A DNA stretch of 64,000 bases from Telmatactis stephensoni (GCA_029948255.1 JALIZF010001516.1:62001-126000), one strand, 5' to 3'; shown: positions 9,462-20,996, counted from the first letter of the stretch. The notes: a model not told the origin generated them from the letters alone. Made by a program: numbers and translations.

Positions 9462-12400
9462 ATGGCGTTCTTCAAGTATGATGAGCGCCACTCAGCAGAA
9501 GATGTTTTTCAATATGCAGTTGCCGAATTGTCAGTTCTGCGATCTTTGGGAAATTCTAGCTTGTCTTCTTGCATTAACAAATATCAACGGCTGTTGAATC
9601 AAGAAAACATTGCCAAAAATGAAAGACCTTGGATCCCAGAGGTTCCCTCGCAAGCATTAAAAGATTCAATCACCTCGAATCTCCTGACTGGTTGTAAGTG
9701 GATTATAAGGCAAATAGAGAGAAAGGTGAGACAAGTAGGGCTTCCAAATGATCCGGAAGATATACCGTATACTGGTGAAAGCGGGCCGTGTCCCGAATGC
9801 GGGAAAGTAGTATCTCACTTGAAGCAGCATCTACTAGAAACCAAAGGACATCCCAATTGGACGGAGGACAGATACTTGACATGGAAAGAAAGCAGACATA
9901 CTGCACTTAATATTTCACTTAAGTCGTGTTATTTCCCAACTGAGAGTGGTCCGTGTTTATGGAGAGGGCGTAGACTAGATATGCATTTGCAGAGGGTACA
10001 CGATATGAAAAGAAAGAACGAAGATTACAGAACTCTACTTTCTAAAGGAAAGACCTTAGGGGAGGTAATACTTAATTTTGAATCAGTGGATACGTGGCTA
10101 TCCTTTATTTTCATATGCTTGTATTGCAGAGAAGAAAAAGCACAAAACACAGAAGCCCGGTAGAACCACCAATAGTTGAGCTCCAGCCGATCGTGCAACC
10201 ATGGGAATTTGAACACCCAAAAGGGAAAAATAAGAGAAAGAGATCCCACTCAAAAGAGAAACAGCTGCATAGAACCAAGAAGGCAAAAAAGGCATCCCTC
10301 AGGAAAGATAAAGGTGCAAAGAAATTATGGAAGAGACTTAAAACTACAGAAGAAGAAGACGAGGACACTGCGAGTCAGTCAGACAGTGATGTGGTAAGTT
10401 CATATTCTAAAGGCCCGGACACAAGGTGCAACTTTTCCCGAAACATTTGCTAAAGCACTGCGCGCAACACTGTTGCACCGTGTGTCCACCACTGAAACAT
10501 GTCGTACAATGTTGCACGCAACAGTTCTGGATTGTTACAGGAGTAGAACTTGATACTACTTATGCAGCTGTTGCGCGCAACGTTTCGTGAAACATTGGAA
10601 AGGTTGGACACACATTGCATCATTGTGTTGCGGGCGATGTCTCAGCAAATGTTTCCAAAAATGTTGCATCGTGTGTCCGAGTCTTAATCGACCTTGGTTC
10701 TTTTCTATGTCTCATCCATCTCTAAAATCTGGATTACAGCGAGCATTCTTGGACATGGAAGCTGTTGAAGTGAGGAGACGGATTGATGACCGAGAAGAGG
10801 TAAAACATACGTATGCAAACTAAGAAATAGTAAACGTTCGGATCCTATTTTGATCGTACTTTCTTTAAGGAGGATGACGAGGACCAGAGCGGGGCAACAG
10901 AGGATGAAGACGAGGCAAGTAATGGCCAGGAGGATGACGAGGAGGAGAATGAGAATACAGAGGTAAACGATGATTTGGATAAAGTAGAGGGTATTTGGTC
11001 TACACCCTATGTCTCATTTAAGTATTTTTTTAAGAGCGAAATAGATGAAAAAGAAGAGGGGGAAAAGATTGAGGAAATGGAACAGGAAATCAGTACTGGA
11101 AAGGATGAGGGCAATGCATCTGATGTGGTAAGTATATTTTCGCGCACAAAATACTCTTTGAACTTTCTCACTTTACAATTGTCTTTAAAGAGTGGCTGTA
11201 CATACGAGAAAGATAAGACGATGGACACAAATAACGAAGAGAGTTTAGAGGAGGAGAAAAAGTCAAAGGTAAATAGCAATTTTGATAGAGAAGGGGATTG
11301 GTGATCTTTGTTACACAAAAAATACTTATGCTCCCTCAACTTTCTTATTTTAGAATTCTTCCAAGAGGGTTGAATATGAGGATAAAGGCGAGGAAGAGGA
11401 AAGCAGTGAAGAAGAGGAGGACCGCCAACAAGAGACAGAGGTAAATGACAATTTTGACAAGTAAGGGATTAATGGTCTTTTTCTGCCAAAAAGCGCTTAT
11501 ACTATCTCAACTCGCTTATTTTAGAATTGTACCAAGAGGGTTGAATATGGTGGGGAACACGAGGGTCAGCAGTGGGAGATCAAAGATGGAGGCGAGGAAG
11601 AGGAAAGCAGCGAAGAAGAGGAGGACAGCCAACAAGAGACAGAGGTAAATGACAATTTTGACAAGTAGGGGATTAATGGTCTTTTTCTGCCAAAAAGCGC
11701 TTATACTATCTCAACTCGCTTATTTTAGAATTTTACCAAGAGGGTTGAGTCTGGTGGGGAACACGAGGGTCAGCAGTTGGAGATGGAGAATAGAAGGGAG
11801 GCAGAGAATAGTGAGGAAGAAGAAGGCGACGGCATACAAGAGACAGAGGTAAATGACAAGTTTGACAAGTAGGGGATTAATGGTCTTTTTCTGCCTAAAA
11901 GCGCTTATACTATCTCAACTCGCTTATTTTAGAATTGTACCAAGAGGGTTGAGTCTGGTGGGGAACACGAGGGTCAGCAGTTGGAGATGGAGAATAGGAG
12001 CGAGGCAGAGAATAGCGAGGAAGAAGAAGGCGACGGCATAAAAGAGACAGAGGTAAATGACAAGTTTGACAAGTAAGGGATGTTCTTTTGACAAGTAGGG
12101 GATGTTCTTTTGACACAAAAAGTGCTTATTTGATATCAACTTGCTTGTTTTAGAATTGCTCAAAGAGAGTTGAATCTTGTTGGGGACACGAGAGTCAGCA
12201 GTGCGAGATTGAGGTTAGAGGCGAGGCAGAGGATAGCAGCGAAGAAGACGGTGACCGCAAAAAAGACACAGAGGTAAATGACAAGTTTGCAATTGCAAGT
12301 AAGGGATTTGTGTTCTTTTTACACAAAAAGTGCTTATTTGATCTCAACTTACTTGTTTTAGAATTGTTCAAAGAATGTCGATAGTAAAGAAGAAGAGGAA

Positions 12401-14521
12401 GGTCAGAGATGGGAGTCAGAGGAAAATGTTGACTTCGCGCTATCATACGAAGACGATAAAGAATATGATGATGAGGTAAGACGATTCTGTATACAGGCAT
12501 AGTTCTCTTTCAATATCTAATTCTTTGTTCTTCATTTTAGAGCATTGTATATTCAGAAGAACATAAAAGCCAAGACAGCGACGAGACAATAGATAACACT
12601 GAACCCTCACATTCTAAGTCCCAAAAATTGGCTAGAGATCAGAATGAAGACGAATTTGGCGACTCCTTCATCCCAAAGGACACCTTTGAATTGCTAGTAA
12701 AAGATTACAACCGATACTTAACCGAAATAGATGGTGGTCTTAAAGATCTAAAAAACCGCACGCAGAAGTGCAAGCAGGTAATGGCCATCGGTAAAGCGCT
12801 TGGGAAGCCCAAAGAAATTATCTCGTACTTTAACACAAACAGCTTATATAGGAGATTTGTGGAGGTTAAGATGAAAGAAAGAGAAGAGGATCCAAAGAAG
12901 GGACTCAGCGTCAACACTTTGATTGTCTACATCCATCACTATCGACAGTTCGCCATATACGTGAGAGACACTCTAAAGCCTATGACAGAGAAGGTGAGCC
13001 AATGCAAACAATACATCCTAAATAGTCAGAGTACAAAGTACTTAGGCAAATATTTTTTATATTCTTGCAGTGCCGAGAGGAAGTAACAAAGTTAATCAAT
13101 GCTTTGCCGAACTGGCGATCGACTTTAAAGAAACCACGTGCACTGCAAAACTCAAAACGTCGGTGGGATGAAAGGAAGCTTCTTGTCTCACCAGAGCAGG
13201 TGATACAAATGAAAGAAAGCTCACACGGCACCTATTGTCAACACATTTTGACTCACCCCTTATCAACGAAGACCGCAGAGGATGCTGTTGCCATAAGAAA
13301 CTACTTGATATTTCGTATCAGCTGCCAGAATGCTAACAGAGCTGGTATTCTTTCTTCAATGACAATTGAAGACCTCAAGAAAGCAGAGAAATTAGACGGT
13401 AAACGAGTGGTCCACATCGCAGATCACAAGACCACAACCACATACGGCGGTAAGTATACCTCATACCTCTACTGCTTTTCTTTTTTCTAATAATACTCAC
13501 AGACGTTCTCATTTTTTTAGGAGCTCTAGTCAACCTCAGCGAAGAAATTTACAGAGATATCTGGATGTTCGTGAGAGGGTATCGGCTCCAATTAGAAGAT
13601 CCGCTGAAGCCTAATAACCTCCTATTCCTTACGAGGGAAGGCGATCCGTTAAATAATTCATCGATCCATAAGTGTTTAAAATCCTTTGCAAAAAAGACCA
13701 AACAGCTAGACGAGAAGCAATGCGAAAAGTTCTGCAATACCATGTTCAGAAAGACCACTGTAACAAATGTCCGAAAGACGGACGCAGCCTGTAAATCAGA
13801 CGTGGCGACACTTATGGCGCACTCAGTGAAAACCGCCGATAACTACTATCTCCTCGATGATCACATCCAAGCATCGTCAAGGGCCCACGATGGGCTTCGA
13901 AGAATGTATGGATCCCCAATGACCAAAGACGAAGTCATATTTGCCCACAGTACCGACAAAAGTCCAACATTTGGAAAAGGAATAGACCTCTCCATCTCAA
14001 CCTCCGCGGAAACCAATTTTAGCAAAACTCGTCGATCACTTATGAAAGTGTATGGCAGCCCTCGTACACCAAAGGCCCACCAAAGCCACCCATACAAGTG
14101 GGACGACTTCGACTCTGCCTTCGATGAGCGAGATGCTATTCCTATTCCTAACATTATACCTTCAAAGAAGAGTACCTCACCCAGTACAAGTGTATGGGAA
14201 GACTTTGGCCAGGAAACCAAAACAATTCCTCGCGCAAGCACCATTAGCACCAACACCATTCCTCCATCACCAAGGAGAGACACTCCTATTCTTAGTGTTG
14301 CTGCCAGAAGAGATTGGAGCAAGGAGGACACAGACATTATAAAGATCCAAGCCGCAAGTATCGTTACAGGACTTGCGTCCTGCACCAAAGCAAACATATA
14401 TGGCCTTATTCAGCACAACCAAATCCTGACCAGAATCGCCAATCGAGAGGGAAGAGAGAGGCTCTTCGAGAAAATCAAGAATCTGAAAAAAAAGCACAAG
14501 ACAAACACTGGTCGGCCTTAA
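9462..14521 (+). CDS. Multi-exon gene: C2H2-like finger, acidic repeats, tyrosine recombinase (Crypton-like)
   Basis: Exons inferred from GT-AG signals and phase: 9462-10064, 10130-10393, 10870-10962, 11035-11127, 11191-11268, 11354-11441, 11525-11644, 11729-11848, 11933-12052, 12154-12273, 12362-12475, 12541-12993, 13071-13449, 13521-14521. All joins are phase 0 except the last (phase 1). The start ATG is in a strong context (accATGG). The first exon has a zinc-finger-like C110-x2-C113-x9-H123-x6-H130 and a degenerate second finger (C165, H175, H180). Middle exons are Glu/Asp-rich and tandemly duplicated. The last exons form a tyrosine-recombinase fold: Arg (codon 13338), Lys in DHKT (13428), Arg in MFRKT (13748), His in MAHS (13820) and NYY (Tyr at 13844/13847). 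The usual HxxR His is replaced. A WSKED Myb-like tail follows. The exon at 11354-11441 carries a one-base insertion and stop. Crypton element or domesticated descendant; function inferred. Confidence 0.7.
10415..10681. mobile_element. MITE-like element in an intron of the recombinase gene
   Basis: Inverted ends of about 40 bp: CGGACACAAGGTGCAAC at the left and GTTGCATCGTGTGTCCG at the right. Inside are repeated TTGCGCGCAAC palindromes and further GTGTGTCC/GGACACAC motifs. It fills most of the intron between the exons ending 10393 and starting 10870. It has no coding frame. Confidence 0.75.
11354..12273 (+). repeat. Tandem exon-intron duplication, 204-bp unit, five copies
   Basis: Each unit is an exon beginning AAT-TGT-ACC-AAG-AGG-GTT and ending GAG-ACA-GAG|GTAAATGAC, plus an intron of about 84 nt containing CTTTTTCTGCC...CTTATTTTAG. 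Exons at 11525, 11729, 11933 and 12154 are each exactly 120 nt (40 codons). The first copy (11354-11441) is shorter and frameshifted. Period between acceptors is 204 for the middle copies. A related exon (12362) follows. The products are acidic modules such as KRVESGGEHEGQQLE. Confidence 0.9.
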
Positions 14522-14530
14522 AAAAATCAA

Positions 14531-14580
14531 GGACATGCGTCCGATACTAAGATTTTACACTTTATATCGAACGCATGTCC
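14531..14580 (+). promoter_or_regulatory. Hairpin 10 nt after the recombinase stop codon
   Basis: GGACATGCGT at 14531-14540 pairs with ACGCATGTCC at 14571-14580, and CGAT/ATCG extend the stem across one mismatch, leaving a loop of about 18 nt. It would lie in the 3' UTR. It could be an RNA structure or the remnant of a small inverted-repeat element. Confidence 0.6.
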
Positions 14581-14633
14581 ATGTTTTTTCTAAGACATCT
14601 CTACACTTGTTTCTTGTTTTTGATGTGGATTCA

Positions 14634-14791
14634 GAGGGTTGTCCAATGCTCTGACAAATTTATGCGCAGCATTCTAATGTATCATATGGCTATACCAATA
14701 GTTATACAATACATTTGAAAACGACATGATATAATACAATGGATATCAATACAAGACTATGCATAAATTCGTCAAAGTATGGGACAGAACC
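14634..14791. mobile_element. MITE-like element, copy 2 (same family as 8393-8550)
   Basis: Terminal inverted repeats: AGGGTTGTCCAATGCTCTGA at 14635 and the inverted GCATAAATTCGTCAAAGTATG...AACC ending about 14791. Left end and body resemble copy 1. No coding capacity. Confidence 0.65.
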
Positions 14792-15013
14792 GCACTCAGC
14801 AGTGCAGGCATTTCGGCATAGGTCAAAACACTTGGAAAGCCCAAAACAGCGCAAACAGCCCGTATTGGAAGTTCGGGGAGGTGATATTATTAATAACAAA
14901 GTTTAATCGCAAGTTTACTTTTTCTTATTTCTTATAAAATCAGGAGATAAGATAAAAGCTAAAAAGTTTGCTTGTGATTAATTTAATGTTGAGTTTAGGC
15001 TTACTATTTAATA

Positions 15014-15277
15014 CAGTCATTTCAAAAAACTTTGTCGCTGTCGGTCTCAAGCCTACGCAACTCGACCAAATGAGGACGAGGATAGAAATCACCTAGTATC
15101 GCAAGTATAAAATGCATATCTAATTAGTCATGCCCCAGGTTGTAGAGTAGTAGAGCTTGTAGAGTTGTAGAGTTGTGTGGGTGACTGATGTTTTCGGGAT
15201 GGCTAGTTAGATGTGCATTTTATAGTCGCCTCAGTGATTTCCCTTTTGAGCAGCGACAACGTTTTCTGAAATGGCTA
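15014..15277. mobile_element. Imperfect foldback element
   Basis: Left segment CAGTCATTTCAAAAAACTTT...GTCGCTG mirrors the right segment CAGCGACAACGTTTTCTG...GGCTAT. Inner blocks GTATAAAATGCATATCTAAT and GTGCATTTTATAGTCGCC also pair in inverse orientation. It is an old inverted-repeat transposon or MITE without coding sequence. A smaller inverted pair (TTAATCGCAAGTTTAC / TTTGCTTGTGATTAA) lies just before, at about 14902-14984. Confidence 0.6.
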
Positions 15278-15736
15278 TAAACATCAGAGTGTAAATTATA
15301 TAACCGTGAAATACAAGCTACTAAATAACAGAAAAGTTTTTGATTAACAATAGAAAAGAAGCGTAGTATTAATGTTTCATGGTTATATCGTTTCCGTTCT
15401 AATTCGAATTAATATTTATCGTTGAGTTTGGTTATTTATGACAGCTTACGTTATTCATTTATTCATGGACCGCTATTTATGACAAGTTACTGTCATAGAT
15501 TTTTAGTTTTGTCAGTATAGGATGGTGGCATAGACATGGACTTGAGTTCGATATAATACTTAAGTATAGTAGTGTAATGAAGTTTGTGTCTTATGGATAT
15601 GCTTTTATTTTCATTCACTTTCATTTCATATTGATATTAGTTAATGATCAAAAGTTTTCATGGCTTTTACTATTATTTTATATTATTTATATTTATCGCA
15701 AATCTTATACAACGTTTCAAATTCTTCCCATATGTT

Positions 15737-16031
15737 ATTATCAAGTGGTGTCTTTATTGAGCAATAGTTACTATATAGCAGTGATTGAAATGCTAATTTA
15801 CAATTATGTTTATTTTCCAATTAATTAAACAGTTTGGCACTAAACCAAAATTTTACTGTTTGGTTTATGAAATGCTTTACATACGTTAAAGATCACCCAA
15901 GTTGAACATTCAGTCAGACTCCATACGTGCCAAACTGTTTAATTAATTGGAAAATAAACATAATTGTAAATTAGCATTTCAATCACTGCTATATATTAAC
16001 TATTGCTCAATAAAGACCACCACTTGATAAT
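15737..16031. repeat. Long inverted repeat, 105-bp arms, 86-bp centre
   Basis: Arms 15737-15840 and 15927-16031 are almost perfect reverse complements (a few mismatches, for example TGTC versus GACCACC at the outer end). The centre has CTGTTTGGTTTATGAAATGC. No coding frame. Either a foldback transposon or a palindrome made by an inverted duplication. Confidence 0.85.
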
Positions 16032-16184
16032 TTAATTTCAAAGTCAGGCTTTATCAAGTCATTATTCATTATTTATTTTGTTACTTTGACATTTAGCTGT
16101 TGTTGAACAAAATGTCTAGTAAAATGTTGGATATTTACATTGCCTATTTACTCTTATTACTCGTAGTTGTCAAAAGATTGAAAG

Positions 16185-17660
16185 TGCGCAGTTGCCATCA
16201 AAAGGATAAATTTGCATTTACAAAATACTGGCTAATTCTTTAACCAGTCATGCTACTGCTTTGTTGTAGTATCATGCACAGGTAACTGCGCATAAAAATA
16301 TGCAAATCCAAAGGCGCCAAATTTAAATCTAGGAAAGGAAAGGAAAAAAACTGTAACGTGCTTGTAAAAATATATGGATGGCCGATCCTTTGTACAGCTG
16401 CTCTACCGAATGTGCACTATCACATATGTCAAAATCAGGTTCGACAGATTAATCATTGGTGAGTTTGACGTTATCTTATAATTTTAGAGGACATGAGGCA
16501 AAAAATGCATCTGCGCAGGTGGTTTTCTGTTCTGCTGCTTGAGTAATTGGCTAAATAGTACCGTAGCACAATTTGCTGGCAACTGCACATGTTTGCACAC
16601 AAGACTGCGCATGGCTGTATTGCATTTCTTTTTCTTGGTTTCTTTCCAAAATGTGAATAGTACCCAGTTAGTGCACTCTGGGGTTAGTGTCAGAGTAGAT
16701 CCATTAGCCCCCAAAATGAGACGATATAGCTTCCTTGGTGTTGCATATCAGTAAGTAGGCTGACATTTGCGTTAATATACCCTGGTATATTTTTTTAGAG
16801 AATTTTCTTGATTTTTTGGAACATGCGCAGTTGCCATCAAAAGGATAAATTTGAATTTACAAAATACTGGCTAATTCTTTAACCAGTCATGCTACTGCTT
16901 TGTTGTAGTATCATGCACAAGTAACTGCGCATAAAAATATGCAAATCCAAAGGCGCCAAATTTGAATTTATAAAAGGAAAGGAAAAAATTGCTACGTGCT
17001 TGTAAAAATGTATGGATGGCCGATCCTTTGTACAGCTGCTCTACCGAATGTGCACTATCACATATGTCAAAATCAGGTTCGACAGATTAATCATTGGTGA
17101 GTTTGACGTTATCTTATAATTTTAGAGGACATGAGGCAAAAAATGCATCTGCGCAGGTGGTTTTCTGTTCTGCTGCTTGAGTAATTGGCTAAATAGTACC
17201 GTAGCACAATTTGCTGGCAACTGCACATGTTTGCACACAAGACTGCGCATGGCTGTATTGCATTTCTTTTTCTTGGTTTCTTTCCAAAATGTGAATAGTA
17301 CCCAGTTAGTGCACTCTGGGGTTAGTGTCAGAGTAGATCCATTAGCCCCCAAAATGAGACGATATAGCTTCCTTGGTGTTGCATATCAGTAAGTAGGCTG
17401 ACATTTGCGTTAATATACCCTGGTATATTTTGTTAGAGAATTTTCTTGATTTTTTGGAACATGCGCAGTTGCCATCAAAAGGATAAATTTGAATTTACAA
17501 AATACTGGCTAATTCTTTAACCAGTCATGCTACTGCTTTGTTGTAGTATCATGCACAAGTAACTGCGCATAAAAATATGCAAATCCAAAGGCGCCAAATT
17601 TGAATTTATAAAAGGAAAGGAAAAAATTGCTACGTGCTTGTAAAAATGTATAGATGGCCA
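16185..17660. repeat. Tandem duplication, period 638-639 bp, about 2.3 copies
   Basis: Copies start with TGCGCAGTTGCCATCAAAAG at 16185, 16824 and 17462. Copies 1 and 2 are nearly identical over their full length, including the same 71-codon frame (16539-16754 and 17177-17392), so duplication is recent. The third copy breaks off near 17660. The duplicated frames have no recognisable domain and look fortuitous. Confidence 0.93.
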
Positions 17661-20128
17661 ATCCTTTGCACAGCAAGTCTCCTGAATGTATGCTATCACA
17701 TATGTGAAAATCAGCATCATCGAAGTAATCCATATGAAGATTGCAATTTTTGTTTAATGTAACTTCTTTTATAAAATGCATTTCTCTCTTAAGAGCTCAA
17801 CTGAAACAAACCTCAGCCATCGATAGCACTTGCAGCCTAGTACAACTGTGCAAAGTTGCATTGAAATCGGTTCGGTGAAACATGAGAAAAAGCAGTAAAA
17901 AAAATTGACTTTCGCTCACCACGTGGTGGAAAAAGCACAGGGTTCCCAATTTTGGCACTTTTATCTTATCACTCCATACTCCCTTGGCATTAGGCCAAAC
18001 ACTTTAAAAATTTACTAGGTTAGAGAACAACATTTGGTACGTATGTTTGCGAGCTCTTATTGGTTGAGGTAAAGATGCGTGCCAGCGATTGGCTGTCAAC
18101 CAAAATTTTTGTTTTTAAAGAAAAAATTGTTGTTTTTGAATTTTGTCACTCGATCTTCACAAGTTTTAAAGTTCTTGAATTTTAAGATTAGCATGCGCAG
18201 TTTCTTGAATTCTTATTGAAACGTGAATATTTTATTGATTTTTTTGTATTTTTTCGTTTTAAAATATGCAGAATATTCAGGAAAGAAGACATTGCTTAAA
18301 AACGTATACTGTAGGACAGAGAAGTGTGCAAATGTTCTTGCTCGGGCATTTTAAAAAATATTTGCATAAATTAAGGGGTCTCCATACTCGAAAGTTAAAA
18401 CTTTGTAAAAACTCTCTCAAAATATTTCAATGTTTTTTCTGTCTTTTTTTCTTGCAGCATGTACTGCACCTTTGGCATTTGTAAAACATCTCGAATTCCT
18501 AAACAATTCGAGTGCATTTTGAATAAAAACTCGATATTTAACAATTTAAACGAGAAAAATCATTATAAATTCTTGGTTGATGTATTCGTATTTTTTTAAT
18601 AGCCGAAAAATTGTCTCAAACCTGTCTCTATTAAATGCCAAGATATCTTGCATACATAACCTATTTGGCATTTTTTAGAAGGATAACCACATTTCTTTCT
18701 CATGTTTTTGCCTTATTTTGAAAATCAAAAAAAAAAGGAATTCCGAGGGCCATGAACTTCTAACCTAGCTGACGTAAAGCTGCTACCATAGGTAACAGGT
18801 AGCGTGAATATCAACCCTTTGCGATCAATAATGAACAGCTGCATAGAGTCGACATTTTTTTTACAAACTCTCAAAAAAGGTGCACATGCATCTTCTGAAG
18901 CGCTTTGAAATTTTACTCAAAAATTGACAGATAAATGTTCTACAACACTGTTGTCTCGAACTGGAGATTTTGTCAAAGGATTACTGATTTATTATCAAAG
19001 AAACAGAAATGAAGGTTTGTTTAACCTCTTGTCGACACACTTTTTAGTGTAAGAACTTCATCTTTAGCTATCAAACAGACAACCTCCTTGGCTACTGCCA
19101 AAAAAATCAGCTTCTAGTGGTTGTGCAAAACAACGACAAAAATAAAGGTCAAACTCAATAATATATTGCTCTTTAATGAGAAGTTGGAAAAATCCAACTC
19201 TGACATGGTTGGATAGCCAATGAATAGCTCTTTGTAATCATATATAACAGTATTCAAAAAGATTGAGATTTGTAATATATATGTTACCATCAATATTACT
19301 AAAATGAGAGGCAATTCTATATACGGTTTTGAAAGGTTAGTAACAATCGTTAAACACGTTGAACAGCCCACTAAACCATCTAAACCATACTAGAGATTCA
19401 GCTTCAAACTTGATGTATCCTTTGATCTAAAGCACCTCAAACTTTCAATAATTGACATTTTCTGTAAATTTGACACTGCTTTTAAGACATATTAACCCAC
19501 AAAATTGAGAAAACAAATTCATGCATACACAAGTCCATCAGTAGTGCAACAACACCAAGGCAACAGTGTTGTGAAAAAAATTAACTTGAATGAGAAATCC
19601 TGTAGCAAATATGTCAAAAATGTCACTCACTATTAACGTTTAAAAATCACAATATTTCGAAAATCTTTTATACACAGTAGAAAAGCACAGCATTACTCAT
19701 TCTATTTATAGAAAAATTTTTAAAAAAATCTCAAATGTGCACAATAAAAAAGTTTGTGCACCGCATCAAAATTAACGAATTTTTGTCCAAGTTTAACGCC
19801 TTGTAATTCCTGGTCATTATAACTTACCAGCATGGGCAACATAGGTTAAGCAGCCCAATCCCAACACTCACTAATGATGTAAAAAAAACTTTAAAAAAAC
19901 ATTTATTTTTTAAGATAACTCAATATCAAAATCGAAAAAAAAGTTGTGCAAAAATGCGGAGATTTTGCAAAAAGCACATCGACACCAACGGTGGAAAATC
20001 ACCGTGATTTTCCACCCGGTGGGTTATCAAAGCGCAAAGCCCAATAAATGTGCAAGAAGCCCTGCACATGCAACGGCATTTCTGCTAATTATATATGCAT
20101 AGTGGATGTGAGTAATTTCGCGGTGGCT
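17661..20128. other. 2.4 kb with no supported gene
   Basis: AT-rich sequence with many A/T homopolymers. Short frames show no domain and no codon signal. The one notable structure is the hairpin at 19990-20016. Related CCACGTGGTGG text occurs near 17920. Confidence 0.4.
19990..20016. repeat. Perfect 27-nt palindrome, 13-bp arms
   Basis: GGTGGAAAATCAC, one C, then GTGATTTTCCACC. The arms match perfectly around a single central base, and CCGGTGG continues the motif. It lies about 110 bp before the microsatellite that precedes the LINE. Confidence 0.85.
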
Positions 20129-20264
20129 AAAACCTCAAACCTCAAACCTCAAACCTCAAACCTCAAACCTCAAACCTCAAACCTCAAACCTCAAACCTCA
20201 AACCTCTCCTCTCCTCTCCTCTCTCCTCTCCTCTCCTCTCCTCTCCTCTCCTCACCTCACCTCA
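20129..20264 (+). repeat. Compound microsatellite: (AAACCTC)n, (CTCCT)n, (CTCAC)n
   Basis: About eleven AAACCTC heptamers (to 20206), then CTCCT pentamers with one slip (to about 20252), then three CTCAC units. The two main motifs are the same that flank the truncated LINE at 2880-4622. Here they precede the 5' end of the near-complete LINE. Confidence 0.93.
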
Positions 20265-20390
20265 CTATGGCCGCCACGTGCTCTGTAGTGTGCCGATAAT
20301 TTTCGAAAATGTGAGCGGTTAAGAGGCTTTTTTCCCAGTATTTTATACTTTCTTGATTAGTTTTATATAAGTCCTTATCACTGAGTTAAA

Positions 20391-20996
20391 ATGGGCGATG
20401 AAAATGCAACAAATTCAAAGAAAAATAGTAATTCACAAACACCACGAGTGATCGCTAGCAGTCCAGATCAAACCTTGCAACGATATGTCATTGACGAGTT
20501 CCATCAGAAAGCCAATGGTTCAAAGGAGGTTCCTTTTGAAGAGATCAACATGTCCTTATATAAAGCAAAAGCAAAATTAGTGGGTTTCAGAACATCCGAA
20601 CAACGTTTAAAGAATTGGATGGAAGTTATAATATCAAGGTACGTTGATTCAGTCTCACAACAGGATGGTTTAACTGTTTCTTGGGAAGAACTTGAATGTT
20701 ACTGTGCCCCTGGAAAACCCGACAAAATAAAAGTGCAAGTCAATAAGAATGAAGATAAACTCTTTCTTCTAACCATTTTTGCCACGACTGGGAGGATTCA
20801 AGCTCAAGGAATGTATTACGAGCATTGGGCACAAGAGGAATTTCCATTATTACTGAGCATGATTGATAACCTAAACGGTGACCTTGATCTCCTGCAACTT
20901 TCTCAACAATCTTTGTTCGAGAATACATTAAATTGTGATGAGGTTACTAAAAAGGTTTCGCTCGATGCATCGAAAGATACTTCTGATGTCCGCTGA
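20391..20996 (+). CDS. LINE ORF1a, 201 aa, unknown fold
   Basis: An intact frame with ATG in context aaaATGG. Residues 1-25 are Ser/Asn-rich; the remainder looks like a compact domain: a helical part (residues 25-90, with LQRYVIDEFHQK and FRTSEQRLKNWM) and a beta-rich part (110-155, with LFLLTIFATTGRIQAQG then YYEHWAQEEFP). I do not recognise the family by name; position suggests a nucleic-acid-binding component of the retrotransposon particle (inference). Its TGA (20994-20996) overlaps the start of the next frame, whose ATG is at 20986, giving an 11-nt overlap that would suit termination-reinitiation or leaky scanning. Confidence 0.75.
   Translation: MGDENATNSKKNSNSQTPRVIASSPDQTLQRYVIDEFHQKANGSKEVPFEEINMSLYKAKAKLVGFRTSEQRLKNWMEVIISRYVDSVSQQDGLTVSWEELECYCAPGKPDKIKVQVNKNEDKLFLLTIFATTGRIQAQGMYYEHWAQEEFPLLLSMIDNLNGDLDLLQLSQQSLFENTLNCDEVTKKVSLDASKDTSDVR

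Noticed and set aside
16539..17392. Identical 71-codon frames in the tandem duplicate
   Set aside because: Identity comes from the recent DNA duplication; there is no domain, and the opposite strand is equally open.
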